64,000 nucleotides of DNA from an uncultured Anaeromusa sp. (GTDB lineage Bacteria; Bacillota; Negativicutes; Anaeromusales; Anaeromusaceae): contig NZ_OY764902.1 of the NCBI RefSeq assembly GCF_963668665.1, positions 1,367,501-1,431,500 on the forward strand, written 5' to 3'. A program made the translations under genes and the position numbers. Position 1 is the first letter of the stretch. Every line of letters starts with the position of its first letter. Of this stretch, positions 54,860 to 63,378 are shown in pieces. The notes under the pieces are model-generated. The model was not told the DNA's origin, searched no databases, and saw only the letters and a list, made by a program, of their open reading frames with translations.

Positions 54860-56481
54860 GAACCCAGGATGTAGGCGTCAACGACCTCAACTGGAAGATA
54901 GAATACAACCCGGAGCGGTGTACTCTTTGCGGCAGCTGTGTAGCCGCGTGCACCTTTGGCGCTATTGAAGCGGCCGTAGAACGCCGCAGCAGCGTCGTTT
55001 CCCGCGGTCCCGTGCCTAACCCTGTGAAAGAGCATGCTGCGATGCCCGTGATTCGTCAAAAGCGTTCTGTAGCGAACGCCTGCGTAGGCTGCGGCATGTG
55101 CGAGAAGGTCTGTCCCAATCAGGCCATCCGTCCGGTGCGCAACGCAGACACGCGTCAGAATTTGCTTGCCCGGGCCGGCGGCGCTACCATTAAACGCGGC
55201 GGCCGGACCAATCTGAACGCCGATCGTACGCTGGACCGGATTGTGGTGGGCCGCATTTCGCAGATGACCGACCCTTCGCTGGATTCGGAGCGTCATACCT
55301 TTGATATGCGCACGCCTTTAGGGCGCGTGCTCCCGCCGTCGCAGCTGCCGTTGGCTTCGGCAAACGGTTCGCTGCAGTTGAACGGTCATACGCCGCCGGT
55401 AAGTTGGATTTATCCGATTATTTTCAGCGATATGTCTATTGGCGCGCTGTCGACTAGAGCCTGGGAAGCCTTGGCGCTGGCTACGGCCTATCTCAATGAA
55501 AAGCATGGCTTGCCGGTGCGCATGTGTTCCGGCGAGGGCGGCATGCCGGTGAAGCTGATGGAATCCGAGCAGCTTAAGTACGTGATTCTGCAGATCGCTT
55601 CCGGTCATTTCGGCTGGAACCGCATCATTCAGGCGATGCCGAAAATGAAAGTCGATCCGGCGGCGGTGATGATCAAAATCGGCCAGGGCGCTAAGCCCGG
55701 CGACGGCGGTCTTTTACCGGCGGCCAAGGTGGCTTCGCATATTCAGGCCATCCGCGGCGTGCCTAAGGCGGATCTCATGTCTCCGCCTAACCATCAGGGC
55801 TTGTACTCCATCGAGGAGTCGGTGCAGAAGATGTTCCTTTCCATGAACGCCGCTTTTGGCTTCCGGGTGCCCGTGGCGATCAAATGCGCTGCTTCGGCCA
55901 CTTCGGTCTCGGTATATAACAATTTGCTCCGTGACCCGTACCGCATTTGCGGCGGCTTTTTCATCGACGGCATCCAGGGCGGCACCGGCGCAGCCAATGA
56001 AGTGTCGCTGGATCATACCGGCCATCCGGTGGTTTCTAAGCTGCGTGAATGTTATCTGGCGGCGGTCAAGCAAGGCCGTCAAGGCCAGATTCCCCTCTTT
56101 GCCGGCGGCGGCGTAGGCCTTACAGGCAACGCGGCGGCGGATGCGTTTAAACTGATTTGCCTGGGCGCTAACGGCGTCTTTATCGGCAAGATTTTGATTC
56201 AACTGATGGGCTGTGTCGGCAACGAACACGGGCGCTGTAATTCTTGTTCCACCGGCAAGTGTCCTACAGGCATCTGTACGCAGGACCCGCGCTTGGTAGG
56301 GCGTCTAGACATCGATAAAGCCGCCCAGGCTGTTGTGGATTACACCTTGGCGCTGAACAGTGAATTCAAGAAGCTGATGGCGCCAGTAGGCAACAGCTCG
56401 CTGCCCATAGGCCGTTCCGATGCGTTGGTGACTACCGACCGCGCCGTAGCGGAAAAATTGGCCATCCAATACGTCTGCTGA
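54847..56481 (+). CDS. Glutamate synthase FMN subunit with ferredoxin domains (archaeal-type GltB)
   Basis: 544 aa. Residues about 15-100 hold two 4Fe-4S motifs (CTLCGSCVAAC, CVGCGMCEKVCP). Residues about 130-530 are the FMN-binding synthase barrel: SDMSIGALSTRAWEALALA, FIDGIQGGTGAANEVS, GGVGLTGNAAADAFKL, and the 3Fe-4S cluster region GCVGNEHGRCNSCSTGKCP. Makes two glutamates from 2-oxoglutarate and glutamine-derived ammonia. Second of three genes after the ykkC riboswitch. Confidence 0.92.
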   Translation: METVRTQDVGVNDLNWKIEYNPERCTLCGSCVAACTFGAIEAAVERRSSVVSRGPVPNPVKEHAAMPVIRQKRSVANACVGCGMCEKVCPNQAIRPVRNADTRQNLLARAGGATIKRGGRTNLNADRTLDRIVVGRISQMTDPSLDSERHTFDMRTPLGRVLPPSQLPLASANGSLQLNGHTPPVSWIYPIIFSDMSIGALSTRAWEALALATAYLNEKHGLPVRMCSGEGGMPVKLMESEQLKYVILQIASGHFGWNRIIQAMPKMKVDPAAVMIKIGQGAKPGDGGLLPAAKVASHIQAIRGVPKADLMSPPNHQGLYSIEESVQKMFLSMNAAFGFRVPVAIKCAASATSVSVYNNLLRDPYRICGGFFIDGIQGGTGAANEVSLDHTGHPVVSKLRECYLAAVKQGRQGQIPLFAGGGVGLTGNAAADAFKLICLGANGVFIGKILIQLMGCVGNEHGRCNSCSTGKCPTGICTQDPRLVGRLDIDKAAQAVVDYTLALNSEFKKLMAPVGNSSLPIGRSDALVTTDRAVAEKLAIQYVC

Positions 56482-56503
56482 TAGGGAGAAGGAGGAACTG
56501 GAG

Positions 56504-58813
56504 ATGCTTACGATTGATACTTTGGCAGGAGGAAAACGCCTGTCCACACAAGAACTCCTGACCGCCATCAGCGAGGCGCTAGCGGCGGGAGAAACAGAAT
56601 TTCATATTTTGGCCAGCGGCCAGCATGATATCGGCGGTCCCTTATGGCACCCCGAAGGAAAGTCGCTTCGTTTCACGGTGACTAATCCGGGACAGCGCGT
56701 GGGCTCCATGTGCATGCCCGGAACCGAAGTCATTGTAGAGGGCTCGTCTTCTGCAGATGTAGGTTGGCTGAATGCCGGCGGCCGCATTGTGGTCAAAGGC
56801 GACGGCGGGGACACCACCGCCCATTGCGCCGCCGGCGGCAGTATTTATATCGGCGGCCGGGCTGGTACCCGCTCCGGGTCTTTGATGAAACATGACCCTC
56901 TTTATGCGCCGCCAGAATTTTGGGTTTTGAAGCGCTGCGGCAGCTTCTCTTTTGAGTTCATGTCCGGCGGCATTGCCGTTGTTTGCGGTGTGAATGTTGA
57001 AGAGGGAGAATCAGTGCTGGGCGATCGCTCCTGCATGGGCATGGTGGGCGGCGTGGTGTATGTCCGCGGCCCGCTGCAAGGCGTATCCGCGAAAGACGTA
57101 AAAGTGCGGGCGTTGGAAGCGGAGGATATTGACTATCTGTCCAGTCACATGGAGGACTTCTTGCAGTCCGTAGAGCGTAAAGAGCTGCAAGCGGAATTGA
57201 CGCAATGGGACGAGTGGCGGAAAATTGTGCCCCTTACCTATGAAGAGCGTCCTAAAAAAGTAGAATCTCATCTTTTTGATTTCCGGGCGAACGAGTGGGT
57301 TCCCGGCGGTATTTTCAGCGATGTAGTGAAGGACGATTTTTCCGTAGTTGCCTTGGTTACGAACGGTGTGATGCGCCAGCGCGTGCCGCAGTGGGAAAAT
57401 GCCCGCTTTGCCGCTCCTTGCCAATTCAACTGCCCGGCATCCATTCCGTCACAAGATCGCTTTAACTTGCTTCGCGACGGCAAAGTAGGCGAGGCCTATC
57501 GTCTGGTGCTGGAATATACCCCGTTCCCTGGCTCGGTTTGCGGCAGCGTTTGCCCCAACCTGTGCATGGACGACTGTACCCGCGGCCAGATCGACTTATC
57601 CGCGCAGATCGGCGCTTTGGGCCGGTATTCGCGCGAAGTAACACTGCCGCAGGCAACGCAAAAAACAGGCAAAGCTGTAGCGGTTATCGGCGGCGGCGTG
57701 GCTGGTCTGACGGCGGCTTGGGAACTAGTGCGTCAGGGACATGACGTAACGGTTTTTGAAAGTGATGCCAAAATGGGCGGCAAAATGGAACAGGCCATTC
57801 CTCGTTCCCGGCTGGCGGCGGACGTGCTTGAAGCCGAAGTAGCCCGCGTGGCGTCGCTGGGCGTAACGTATCGTAACAATGAGACCGTGGATGCCGCGAA
57901 ATTTGCGCAGCTGCGCAAACAGTATGACGGCGTGGTAGTGGCTACCGGCGGCCATGTGTCCAAGGTTATTCCCTGGCCTGGTTCTGAGCGCTTGGTCAAA
58001 GGCTTGGAATTCCTCAAGGCTGTCAACAGCGGACAAAAACCGAAGATCGGCAAAAAGGTCGTTGTCATCGGCTGCGGCAACGCAGGTATGGATGTGGCTA
58101 TCGGCGCCTATGAAATGGGAGCCGAAGAAGTTACCTGCATCGACGTGGCTAAGCCGGCGGCTTTTGAAAAGGAAATTGAACATGTGGAAGAACTGGGCGG
58201 CGTGCTGCTTTGGCCGGCGGTTACCCAGGAAATTACGGCGGAGGGCCTGCGTTTGACAGATGGAAGGATGCTGGCGGCTGATACGGTGATCATCAGCATC
58301 GGTGAAGTGCCGGATCTATCTTTCCTGCCTGCGGAGCTGCCCCAGGAGCGTGGCTTCTTGAAAGCTGGCCCGGCCGGAAAGCTGGCGGACGGTCTTTATA
58401 CTGCAGGGGACACGATTCGCCCCGGCCTTTTGGTGGATGCCATCGGCACGGCCCGCGAAGCGGCTAAGGCCTTGCATGCGGAATTGACCGGCGAAGCCTA
58501 TGCGGCAAAAGAGAAAGTGGCCCTCCCGCAGAGCCGCCTCTCGACGGAGTACTTTGAGCGCTGCCAAAGCGGTCAAGTTCCTCAAGCCAAGGAAGATTAT
58601 CTGCGCTGTATCAGCTGCGGCACTTGCCGCGACTGCCATATGTGTGAAAAATCTTGCCCCGAAAAAGCTATTTCCCGGGAAATACAGGAAGACGGCTCGT
58701 TCGCCTATGTTTCGGACGACAGCCGCTGCATCGGCTGCGGCGTGTGCGCAGGCATTTGCCCTTGCGGCATTTGGTCCATGCATCCGAACAATGCGCCCTT
58801 GCCTTGTAACTAA
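56504..58813 (+). CDS. Glutamate synthase GXGXG domain fused to GltD-like flavoprotein and ferredoxin
   Basis: 769 aa. Residues about 1-215: GXGXG structural domain of GltB's C-terminus (GGRIVVKGDGGDTTAHCAAG). Residues about 300-390: Fe-S domain with CQFNCPASIPSQ and CGSVCPNLCMDDC. Residues about 390-690: FAD/NADPH-binding (VAVIGGGVAGLTAAWELVRQG, VVVIGCGNAGMDVAIGAYEMG). C-terminal 4Fe-4S domain (CISCGTCRDCHMCEKSCP, CIGCGVCAGICPCG). Joins two functions that are separate genes in E. coli. Ends before a strong terminator. Confidence 0.9.
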   Translation: MLTIDTLAGGKRLSTQELLTAISEALAAGETEFHILASGQHDIGGPLWHPEGKSLRFTVTNPGQRVGSMCMPGTEVIVEGSSSADVGWLNAGGRIVVKGDGGDTTAHCAAGGSIYIGGRAGTRSGSLMKHDPLYAPPEFWVLKRCGSFSFEFMSGGIAVVCGVNVEEGESVLGDRSCMGMVGGVVYVRGPLQGVSAKDVKVRALEAEDIDYLSSHMEDFLQSVERKELQAELTQWDEWRKIVPLTYEERPKKVESHLFDFRANEWVPGGIFSDVVKDDFSVVALVTNGVMRQRVPQWENARFAAPCQFNCPASIPSQDRFNLLRDGKVGEAYRLVLEYTPFPGSVCGSVCPNLCMDDCTRGQIDLSAQIGALGRYSREVTLPQATQKTGKAVAVIGGGVAGLTAAWELVRQGHDVTVFESDAKMGGKMEQAIPRSRLAADVLEAEVARVASLGVTYRNNETVDAAKFAQLRKQYDGVVVATGGHVSKVIPWPGSERLVKGLEFLKAVNSGQKPKIGKKVVVIGCGNAGMDVAIGAYEMGAEEVTCIDVAKPAAFEKEIEHVEELGGVLLWPAVTQEITAEGLRLTDGRMLAADTVIISIGEVPDLSFLPAELPQERGFLKAGPAGKLADGLYTAGDTIRPGLLVDAIGTAREAAKALHAELTGEAYAAKEKVALPQSRLSTEYFERCQSGQVPQAKEDYLRCISCGTCRDCHMCEKSCPEKAISREIQEDGSFAYVSDDSRCIGCGVCAGICPCGIWSMHPNNAPLPCN

Positions 58814-58817
58814 ACCC

Positions 58818-58850
58818 CAAAGCGCCGCCCAGCGAGGCGGCGCTTTTTTA
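58818..58850 (+). terminator. Terminator of the glutamate synthase operon
   Basis: AAAGCGCCGCC / GGCGGCGCTTTTTT stem. Confidence 0.92.
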
Positions 58851-58925
58851 TTGCTGCACCATAATTTATAAGTTTTTATTGCTGGAAAACCTAGAGTTAG
58901 CAAGAGCTGGGAAGTTCTGGATAAA

Positions 58926-59104
58926 CGGCGGCATAACTGTATTTGAGACAAGATTTGCGCGCGTCTCGCAAAAGCAGGCTAAGGCGGCAGCTTCTTAACT
59001 CGCTGCGCTCAAACAGGCGAAACTGTCATCCGCCGTCACCAGCATTTTCGTCCTGCGGACCGTCTTGCTCCAATAAAAGTCTCAAATACAATCACGGCCG
59101 CCGC
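58926..59104. mobile_element. 178-bp inverted-repeat element, copy 2
   Basis: Opposite orientation to 23041-23218: CGGCGGCATAACTGTATTTG-AGAC at left and GTCTCAAATACAATCA-CGGCCGCCG at right. Interior AACTCGCTGCGCTCAAACAG, CCTGCGGACCGTCTTGCTCC. The flanking CTGGGAAGTTCTG at 58907-58919 belongs to the composite module. Confidence 0.72.
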
Positions 59105-59278
59105 AGCCTCAGTCGTTCCCTCACTATTAAATGCCAGCAGACGTCGGTTGCTATGCAGTCCATGAATTTTCAGAGGAGACCGGCGATTATGCCATCCTTG
59201 GCATCGCCGGCCTTAGGCACTTCACGTGCCGTCAGGTGCTTCCGGCACCGTCGTACTCCTGTTGAATTCCGAAACCCT

Positions 59279-59313
59279 CCGTCGAACCTCCCGTGACTCC
59301 GATTCTCTTGTTC
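59279..59313 (-). repeat. GAACAAGAG dispersed repeat, copy 13
   Basis: Minus strand: GAACAAGAGAATCGGAGT, CACGGGAGGTTCGAC. Confidence 0.75.
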
Positions 59314-59324
59314 ACTCTTCGTCA

Positions 59325-59359
59325 CCGTAGCCCTCCCTCTACTCACTTTACTCCTGTTT
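59325..59359 (-). repeat. GAACAAGAG dispersed repeat, copy 14
   Basis: Minus strand: AACAGGAGTAAAGTGAGT, AGAGGGAGGGCTACGG. Tandem to copy 13. Confidence 0.75.
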
Positions 59360-59494
59360 AATCAACGTTCCATGGGAAAGAGAGTACTAAATCACAAAAT
59401 CCACACCGGAAAAACAAATGGTGTCCAAAAATAGACATGTTTCGAGATCGTGAACATTACGTGTCGATAAATGAAAAAATATGTGAACTTTTGA

Positions 59495-59523
59495 TTGACA
59501 GGGAGGATGTAGGAAAATATAAT
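59495..59523 (+). promoter_or_regulatory. Promoter of the first LivJ-type gene
   Basis: TTGACA (59495-59500), 17-bp spacer, TATAAT (59518-59523): perfect consensus. Confidence 0.92.
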
Positions 59524-59533
59524 AAAGGACAAC

Positions 59534-59626
59534 GGACAAGATTATCCGTGCAAAAAACACATGTTCCCGCGTGAGGTGTAATTTTGTAATCCTTACGCAT
59601 ATTGAGGGAGCACGGCAAGAATGTCC
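59534..59626 (+). ncRNA. Structured 5' leader of the first LivJ-type gene
   Basis: Nested pairs: GGAC (59534-59537)/GTCC (59623-59626), CCGTGC (59546-59551)/GCACGG (59610-59615), GCGTGAGG (59569-59576)/CCTTACGC (59591-59598, one G-U). About 5 nt after the predicted transcription start and 50 bp before the start codon. No known riboswitch class recognised. Confidence 0.5.
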
Positions 59627-59676
59627 AGGAATTATACGGTAGATTCTAACATGAGATGAAACAGGGGGCATGTAGC

Positions 59677-60852
59677 GTGAGTAAAAAATGGCAAAAGTGG
59701 CTCGGCGTAGCCTTGGCGGCAACGCTGACAACAGCGTTGGTAGCCGGCTGCGGCGGCAAAAGCGAACCTAAAGGGGATGCCAATGAAATTCGCATTGGCG
59801 CCAGCATGGAATTGACTGGCGGTGTAGCGGCTTACGGTCAGCAGACGTTGAACGGGATCAAGTTGGCTGTGAAGCAGGCAAATGACGCTGGCGGCATCAA
59901 CGGCAAGAAGATCAATTTGATTGTGGCGGATAACAAGTCGGAAGCATCGGAGGCTACCAACTCGGTAACGAAGCTGATCAATCAGGATAAGGTTATTGCC
60001 GTTCTCGGTCCGGTGGTAAGCTCGAATGCGTTGGCGGCGCTGCCGGTAGCGGAAAGCTCCAAAGTTCCTCTATTGACGCCGACTGCTACGAATCCCGATG
60101 TAACTGTAAAAGACGGTAAGGTTCGCCCTTATGCGTTCCGGTCCTGTTTTATCGATCCTTTCCAGGGAACCGTAGTGGCTAATTTTGCTTCGAAGACCTT
60201 AGGCGCTAAGAAAGCGGCTATTTATGTGGATAACAGCTCGGATTACTCCAAAGGGCTGGCTAAATTCTTTGAAGAGAATTTTGTCAAAAATGGCGGCACC
60301 ATTGTTATAAAAGAAGCGTTCCTGCAAAAAGACCAGGACTTCAAATCGACCTTGACCAAAATTAAGGCAGCCGGCGCGGATGTAATTTATGTTCCCGGCT
60401 ACTATGAAGAAGTGGGCAAGATCGTCAAACAGGCTCGGGAAATGGGTATTACCCTTCCGATCACCGGCGGCGACGGCTGGGACAACTCCAAGCTGCCTGA
60501 AGTAGCTGGCGCAGCAGCACTGAACAATACCTTCTTCAGCAATCACTATTCGGCAGAAGATAAGGACCCCAATGTTTCTAAATTTGTAGAGGCCTATAAG
60601 AAAGAATACAATGAAGCCCCCAGCGCCTTGTCGGCTTTGGGCTATGACGCCGGCTTGCTATTGGTAGACGCTCTCAAACGGGCAGGCAGCACTGATTCGG
60701 CGAAACTGACCGAAGCCTTGGCGGCGGTGAAGAACCTTCAGGTTTCCACAGGTATCATTTCCCTGGATGCCAATCATAACCCAGTGAAGAGCGCTGTCAT
60801 CATTGAAATGAAGGATGGCAAGCAAACCTTTAAAGAAAAAGTAAATCCTTAA
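59677..60852 (+). CDS. livJ: Branched-chain amino acid ABC transporter binding lipoprotein, copy 1
   Basis: 391 aa from GTG 59677 (CAGGGGG upstream); an ATG seven codons earlier is possible. Lipoprotein signal ending in lipobox LVAGC (Cys near residue 25). Type I periplasmic-binding fold: IRIGASMELTGGVAAYGQ, NDAGGINGKKINLIVADNKS. Delivers Leu/Ile/Val or related amino acids to LivHM. Strongly similar throughout to the next gene, so a tandem duplication. Own promoter and terminator. Confidence 0.9.
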   Translation: MSKKWQKWLGVALAATLTTALVAGCGGKSEPKGDANEIRIGASMELTGGVAAYGQQTLNGIKLAVKQANDAGGINGKKINLIVADNKSEASEATNSVTKLINQDKVIAVLGPVVSSNALAALPVAESSKVPLLTPTATNPDVTVKDGKVRPYAFRSCFIDPFQGTVVANFASKTLGAKKAAIYVDNSSDYSKGLAKFFEENFVKNGGTIVIKEAFLQKDQDFKSTLTKIKAAGADVIYVPGYYEEVGKIVKQAREMGITLPITGGDGWDNSKLPEVAGAAALNNTFFSNHYSAEDKDPNVSKFVEAYKKEYNEAPSALSALGYDAGLLLVDALKRAGSTDSAKLTEALAAVKNLQVSTGIISLDANHNPVKSAVIIEMKDGKQTFKEKVNP

Positions 60853-60853
60853 A

Positions 60854-60891
60854 GAAAGAGGGTTAAGGCAACTTGCCTTAGCCCTTCTTTT
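60854..60891 (+). terminator. Terminator after first LivJ-type gene
   Basis: GAGGGTTAAGGCA / TTGCCTTAGCCCTTC stem and T5. Confidence 0.88.
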
Positions 60892-60994
60892 TCCACTTTC
60901 TTCCGAACCGTATCCATTTGGAAGGTTTCGTTTTAAAACCTGTTTTTGTTTTTGTGCAGAGGACATGTGACGTTCGTGTATACAAGGAGTGGTA

Positions 60995-61023
60995 TTGACA
61001 GTCCAAAAACCGTGCACTATAAT
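60995..61023 (+). promoter_or_regulatory. Promoter of the second LivJ-type gene
   Basis: TTGACA (60995-61000), 17-bp spacer, TATAAT (61018-61023): perfect consensus. The leader 61030-61145 also has possible pairs (CTGCA/TGCAG and GTGTC/GACAC). Confidence 0.92.
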
Positions 61024-61145
61024 GACAACATGTACACGGAAAGATTCACTGCAGATGGACGCGGTGTCGAATTACGGACACAGTTTTCAGAATAGCGGCA
61101 AGACATTGCGCCGTTGCAGGGAATCCAATGACAGGAGGCTGGAGA

Positions 61146-62324
61146 ATGCTGACGAAAAAAGTCGCGCGCTGGATTGGCGTTGCCTTGGTAGGCGGCTTGC
61201 TGACAGCAGCCCTTGCAGGCTGTGGCGGCGGTGCTAAGCAAGATGCCAACGTAATCAAGCTCGGCGCCAACCTGGAGATGACCGGAAACAATGCTACCTT
61301 TGGACAATCGGCTGCTAACGGAGCTAAACTGGCGATTAAGGAAATTAACGCTAAGGGCGGCATCAACGGCAAGCAGCTGGAACTTGTAGTTGCGGACAAC
61401 AAGAGCGAGGCGGCTGAAGCTGCGAACGCCATGCAAAAGCTGATTACTCAGGATAAAGTAGTAGGCGTGATCGCGCCGATTGCTTCTTCCAGCGTTATTG
61501 CCGCAGCTCAGGTTAATATGGCTAATAAAGTACTGGCCATCAGCCCGACGGCTTCCAATCCGAAAGTTACTGTAGACCCTGCTACCGGAAAAGTACGGGA
61601 TTTCCTGTTCCGGGCGGCATTCATCGATCCGTTCCAGGGTTCGGTTATGGCCAACTTTGCAGGCAAGAGCTTGAAAGCCACGAAAGCGGCCATGTATATC
61701 GATAACAGTTCCGACTATGCCAAAGGCTTAGGACAGTTCTTTAAGGAAACCTTCCTCAAGAATGGCGGCGCCATTGTTTCGGAAGAAGCTTACCTGGCTA
61801 AAGACACGGATTTTAAAGCGACCCTGACGAAAATCAAAGCGGCTAATCCGGACGTGCTCTTTGTACCTGGTTACTACCAGGAAGTGGGCATGATCATCAA
61901 ACAGGCTCGGGAAATGGGTCTGACGATGCCAATCCTGGGCGGCGACGGCTGGGATTCAGCGAAGCTGCCGGAGATTGCCGGGGCTGGCGCTTTGAACAAT
62001 ACCTTCTTTGCCAACCATTACTCGCCTGACGACAATAGTCCGGCCATCAAAGCCTTTGTTGACTCGTATAAAAAGGAATACGGCCAAACGCCTGACGCCT
62101 TTGCCGCTCTTTCGTACGACGCCACCATGATGGTGATTGAAGCCATTAAACGCGCCGGCGGCACGGATACGACGAAAATCAAGGATGAACTGGCTAAGAC
62201 CAAAGATTATCAGGCTGTATCCGGAAAGATCACCTTGAATGAAAGCCATGATGCGGTGAAGAGCGCCGTTATCATTGAATTCAAGGATGGCAAGCAAGCA
62301 TTTAAGGAAAAAGTCAATCCGTAA
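61146..62324 (+). CDS. livJ: Branched-chain amino acid ABC transporter binding lipoprotein, copy 2
   Basis: 392 aa from ATG 61146 (AGGAGG upstream); earlier in-frame ATG at 61128 rejected. Signal with lipobox LAGC, then IKLGANLEMTGNNATFGQS, KGGINGKQLELVVADNKSEA and ESHDAVKSAVIIEFKDGKQ. Parallel to copy 1 over its whole length, differing at many positions in the binding cleft, so the pair may differ in specificity. A terminator follows, then livH. Confidence 0.9.
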   Translation: MLTKKVARWIGVALVGGLLTAALAGCGGGAKQDANVIKLGANLEMTGNNATFGQSAANGAKLAIKEINAKGGINGKQLELVVADNKSEAAEAANAMQKLITQDKVVGVIAPIASSSVIAAAQVNMANKVLAISPTASNPKVTVDPATGKVRDFLFRAAFIDPFQGSVMANFAGKSLKATKAAMYIDNSSDYAKGLGQFFKETFLKNGGAIVSEEAYLAKDTDFKATLTKIKAANPDVLFVPGYYQEVGMIIKQAREMGLTMPILGGDGWDSAKLPEIAGAGALNNTFFANHYSPDDNSPAIKAFVDSYKKEYGQTPDAFAALSYDATMMVIEAIKRAGGTDTTKIKDELAKTKDYQAVSGKITLNESHDAVKSAVIIEFKDGKQAFKEKVNP

Positions 62325-62365
62325 TCCGAAGGTTTGTTAGCGGATGTACCGGGAGTTATCGAAGG

Positions 62366-62420
62366 GGATAAGACTGCGCAACCCATAGGGCTACGCGCCG
62401 TCTTGTTCCCTTTTTGTTGC
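62366..62420 (+). terminator. Terminator after second LivJ-type gene
   Basis: GGGGATAAGACTGCGC / GCGCCGTCTTGTTCCC stem and T5. Read-through or another promoter must supply livHM. Confidence 0.82.
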
Positions 62421-62481
62421 TCGCGTTTTGAATAGAAGTGACTGAATTTAGACGGTTTTAGATTGGAAAGGAGGATCGCCC

Positions 62482-63369
62482 ATGGATTTTTTAATTCAAG
62501 TAATACAACAGTTGATTAACGGTATTTCTTTGGGCAGCATTTACGCCCTGATCGCTCTTGGCTATACGATGGTTTACGGTATTATCAAGCTTATCAATTT
62601 TGCACATGGCGATATTTATATGGTAGGTGCTTATATCGGTTTCTTTGCGACAACCGTATTGGGAGTATCCTTTGTTCCGGCCTTGCTAATCGCTATGGTT
62701 GGCGCCGGTTTGGCGGGCATGTTGATTGAATACCTGGCGTACCGGCCGCTGCGGTTTGCGCCGAAGATTTCGGTGCTGATCACGGCCATCGGCGTTTCGC
62801 TGCTTTTGGAATATGGCGGCATGCTGGTGGTTTCTCCTCAGCCGCGGACCTTCCCGGCGGTATTTCCCACAGAGACGTACAATTTGGCAGGCATTATCAT
62901 CAATAACCAACAGGTGGTCATCTTGGTGGTTTCGCTGCTGCTCATGGTGCTGCTGACGTATGTCGTGCAGTACACTAAAATCGGCAAGGCCATGCGCGCC
63001 GTATCCTTTGATACGGAAGCCGCACAGCTGATGGGCATTGATTCGGGCAGAATCATTTCCTTTACTTTTGGCATTGGCTCGGCCTTGGCGGCTGCCGCAG
63101 GCGTTCTTGTTGGCGTGTACTACAATTCCATTGATCCGCTGATGGGCATCATGCCTGGTTTAAAAGCCTTCGTTGCAGCCGTTTTGGGCGGTATCGGCAT
63201 TTTGCCGGGCGCTATGCTGGGCGGCCTTATCTTGGGGGTTGTAGAAGCGCTGGTAAGCGGCTTTATTTCCTCCACCTTCCGCGATGCGGCGGCGTTTGCC
63301 ATTTTGATTCTGATTCTGCTCTTCAAGCCGTCCGGCTTGTTAGGCAAAAATACCCGTGAGAAAGTGTAG
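62482..63369 (+). CDS. livH: Branched-chain amino acid ABC transporter permease LivH
   Basis: 295-aa membrane permease with about eight hydrophobic segments; NGISLGSIYALIALGYTMVY and NFAHGDIYMVGAY at the N-terminus, AVSFDTEAAQLMGIDSGRII in the EAA loop. AAAGGAGG before ATG 62482. Pairs with LivM, nine bp downstream. Confidence 0.94.
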   Translation: MDFLIQVIQQLINGISLGSIYALIALGYTMVYGIIKLINFAHGDIYMVGAYIGFFATTVLGVSFVPALLIAMVGAGLAGMLIEYLAYRPLRFAPKISVLITAIGVSLLLEYGGMLVVSPQPRTFPAVFPTETYNLAGIIINNQQVVILVVSLLLMVLLTYVVQYTKIGKAMRAVSFDTEAAQLMGIDSGRIISFTFGIGSALAAAAGVLVGVYYNSIDPLMGIMPGLKAFVAAVLGGIGILPGAMLGGLILGVVEALVSGFISSTFRDAAAFAILILILLFKPSGLLGKNTREKV

Positions 63370-63378
63370 GTGACAGGC

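Larger units (their letters stand above)
59105..59400. repeat. Gap with structured hairpins and two GAACAAGAG copies
   Basis: Three consecutive hairpins on the minus strand (59171-59255; see findings), GAACAAGAG copies 13 (59279-59313) and 14 (59325-59359). No gene seen. Confidence 0.6.

Noticed and set aside
59105..59300. Degenerate protein-coding gene
   Set aside because: Short frames only, dominated by hairpins and repeats.
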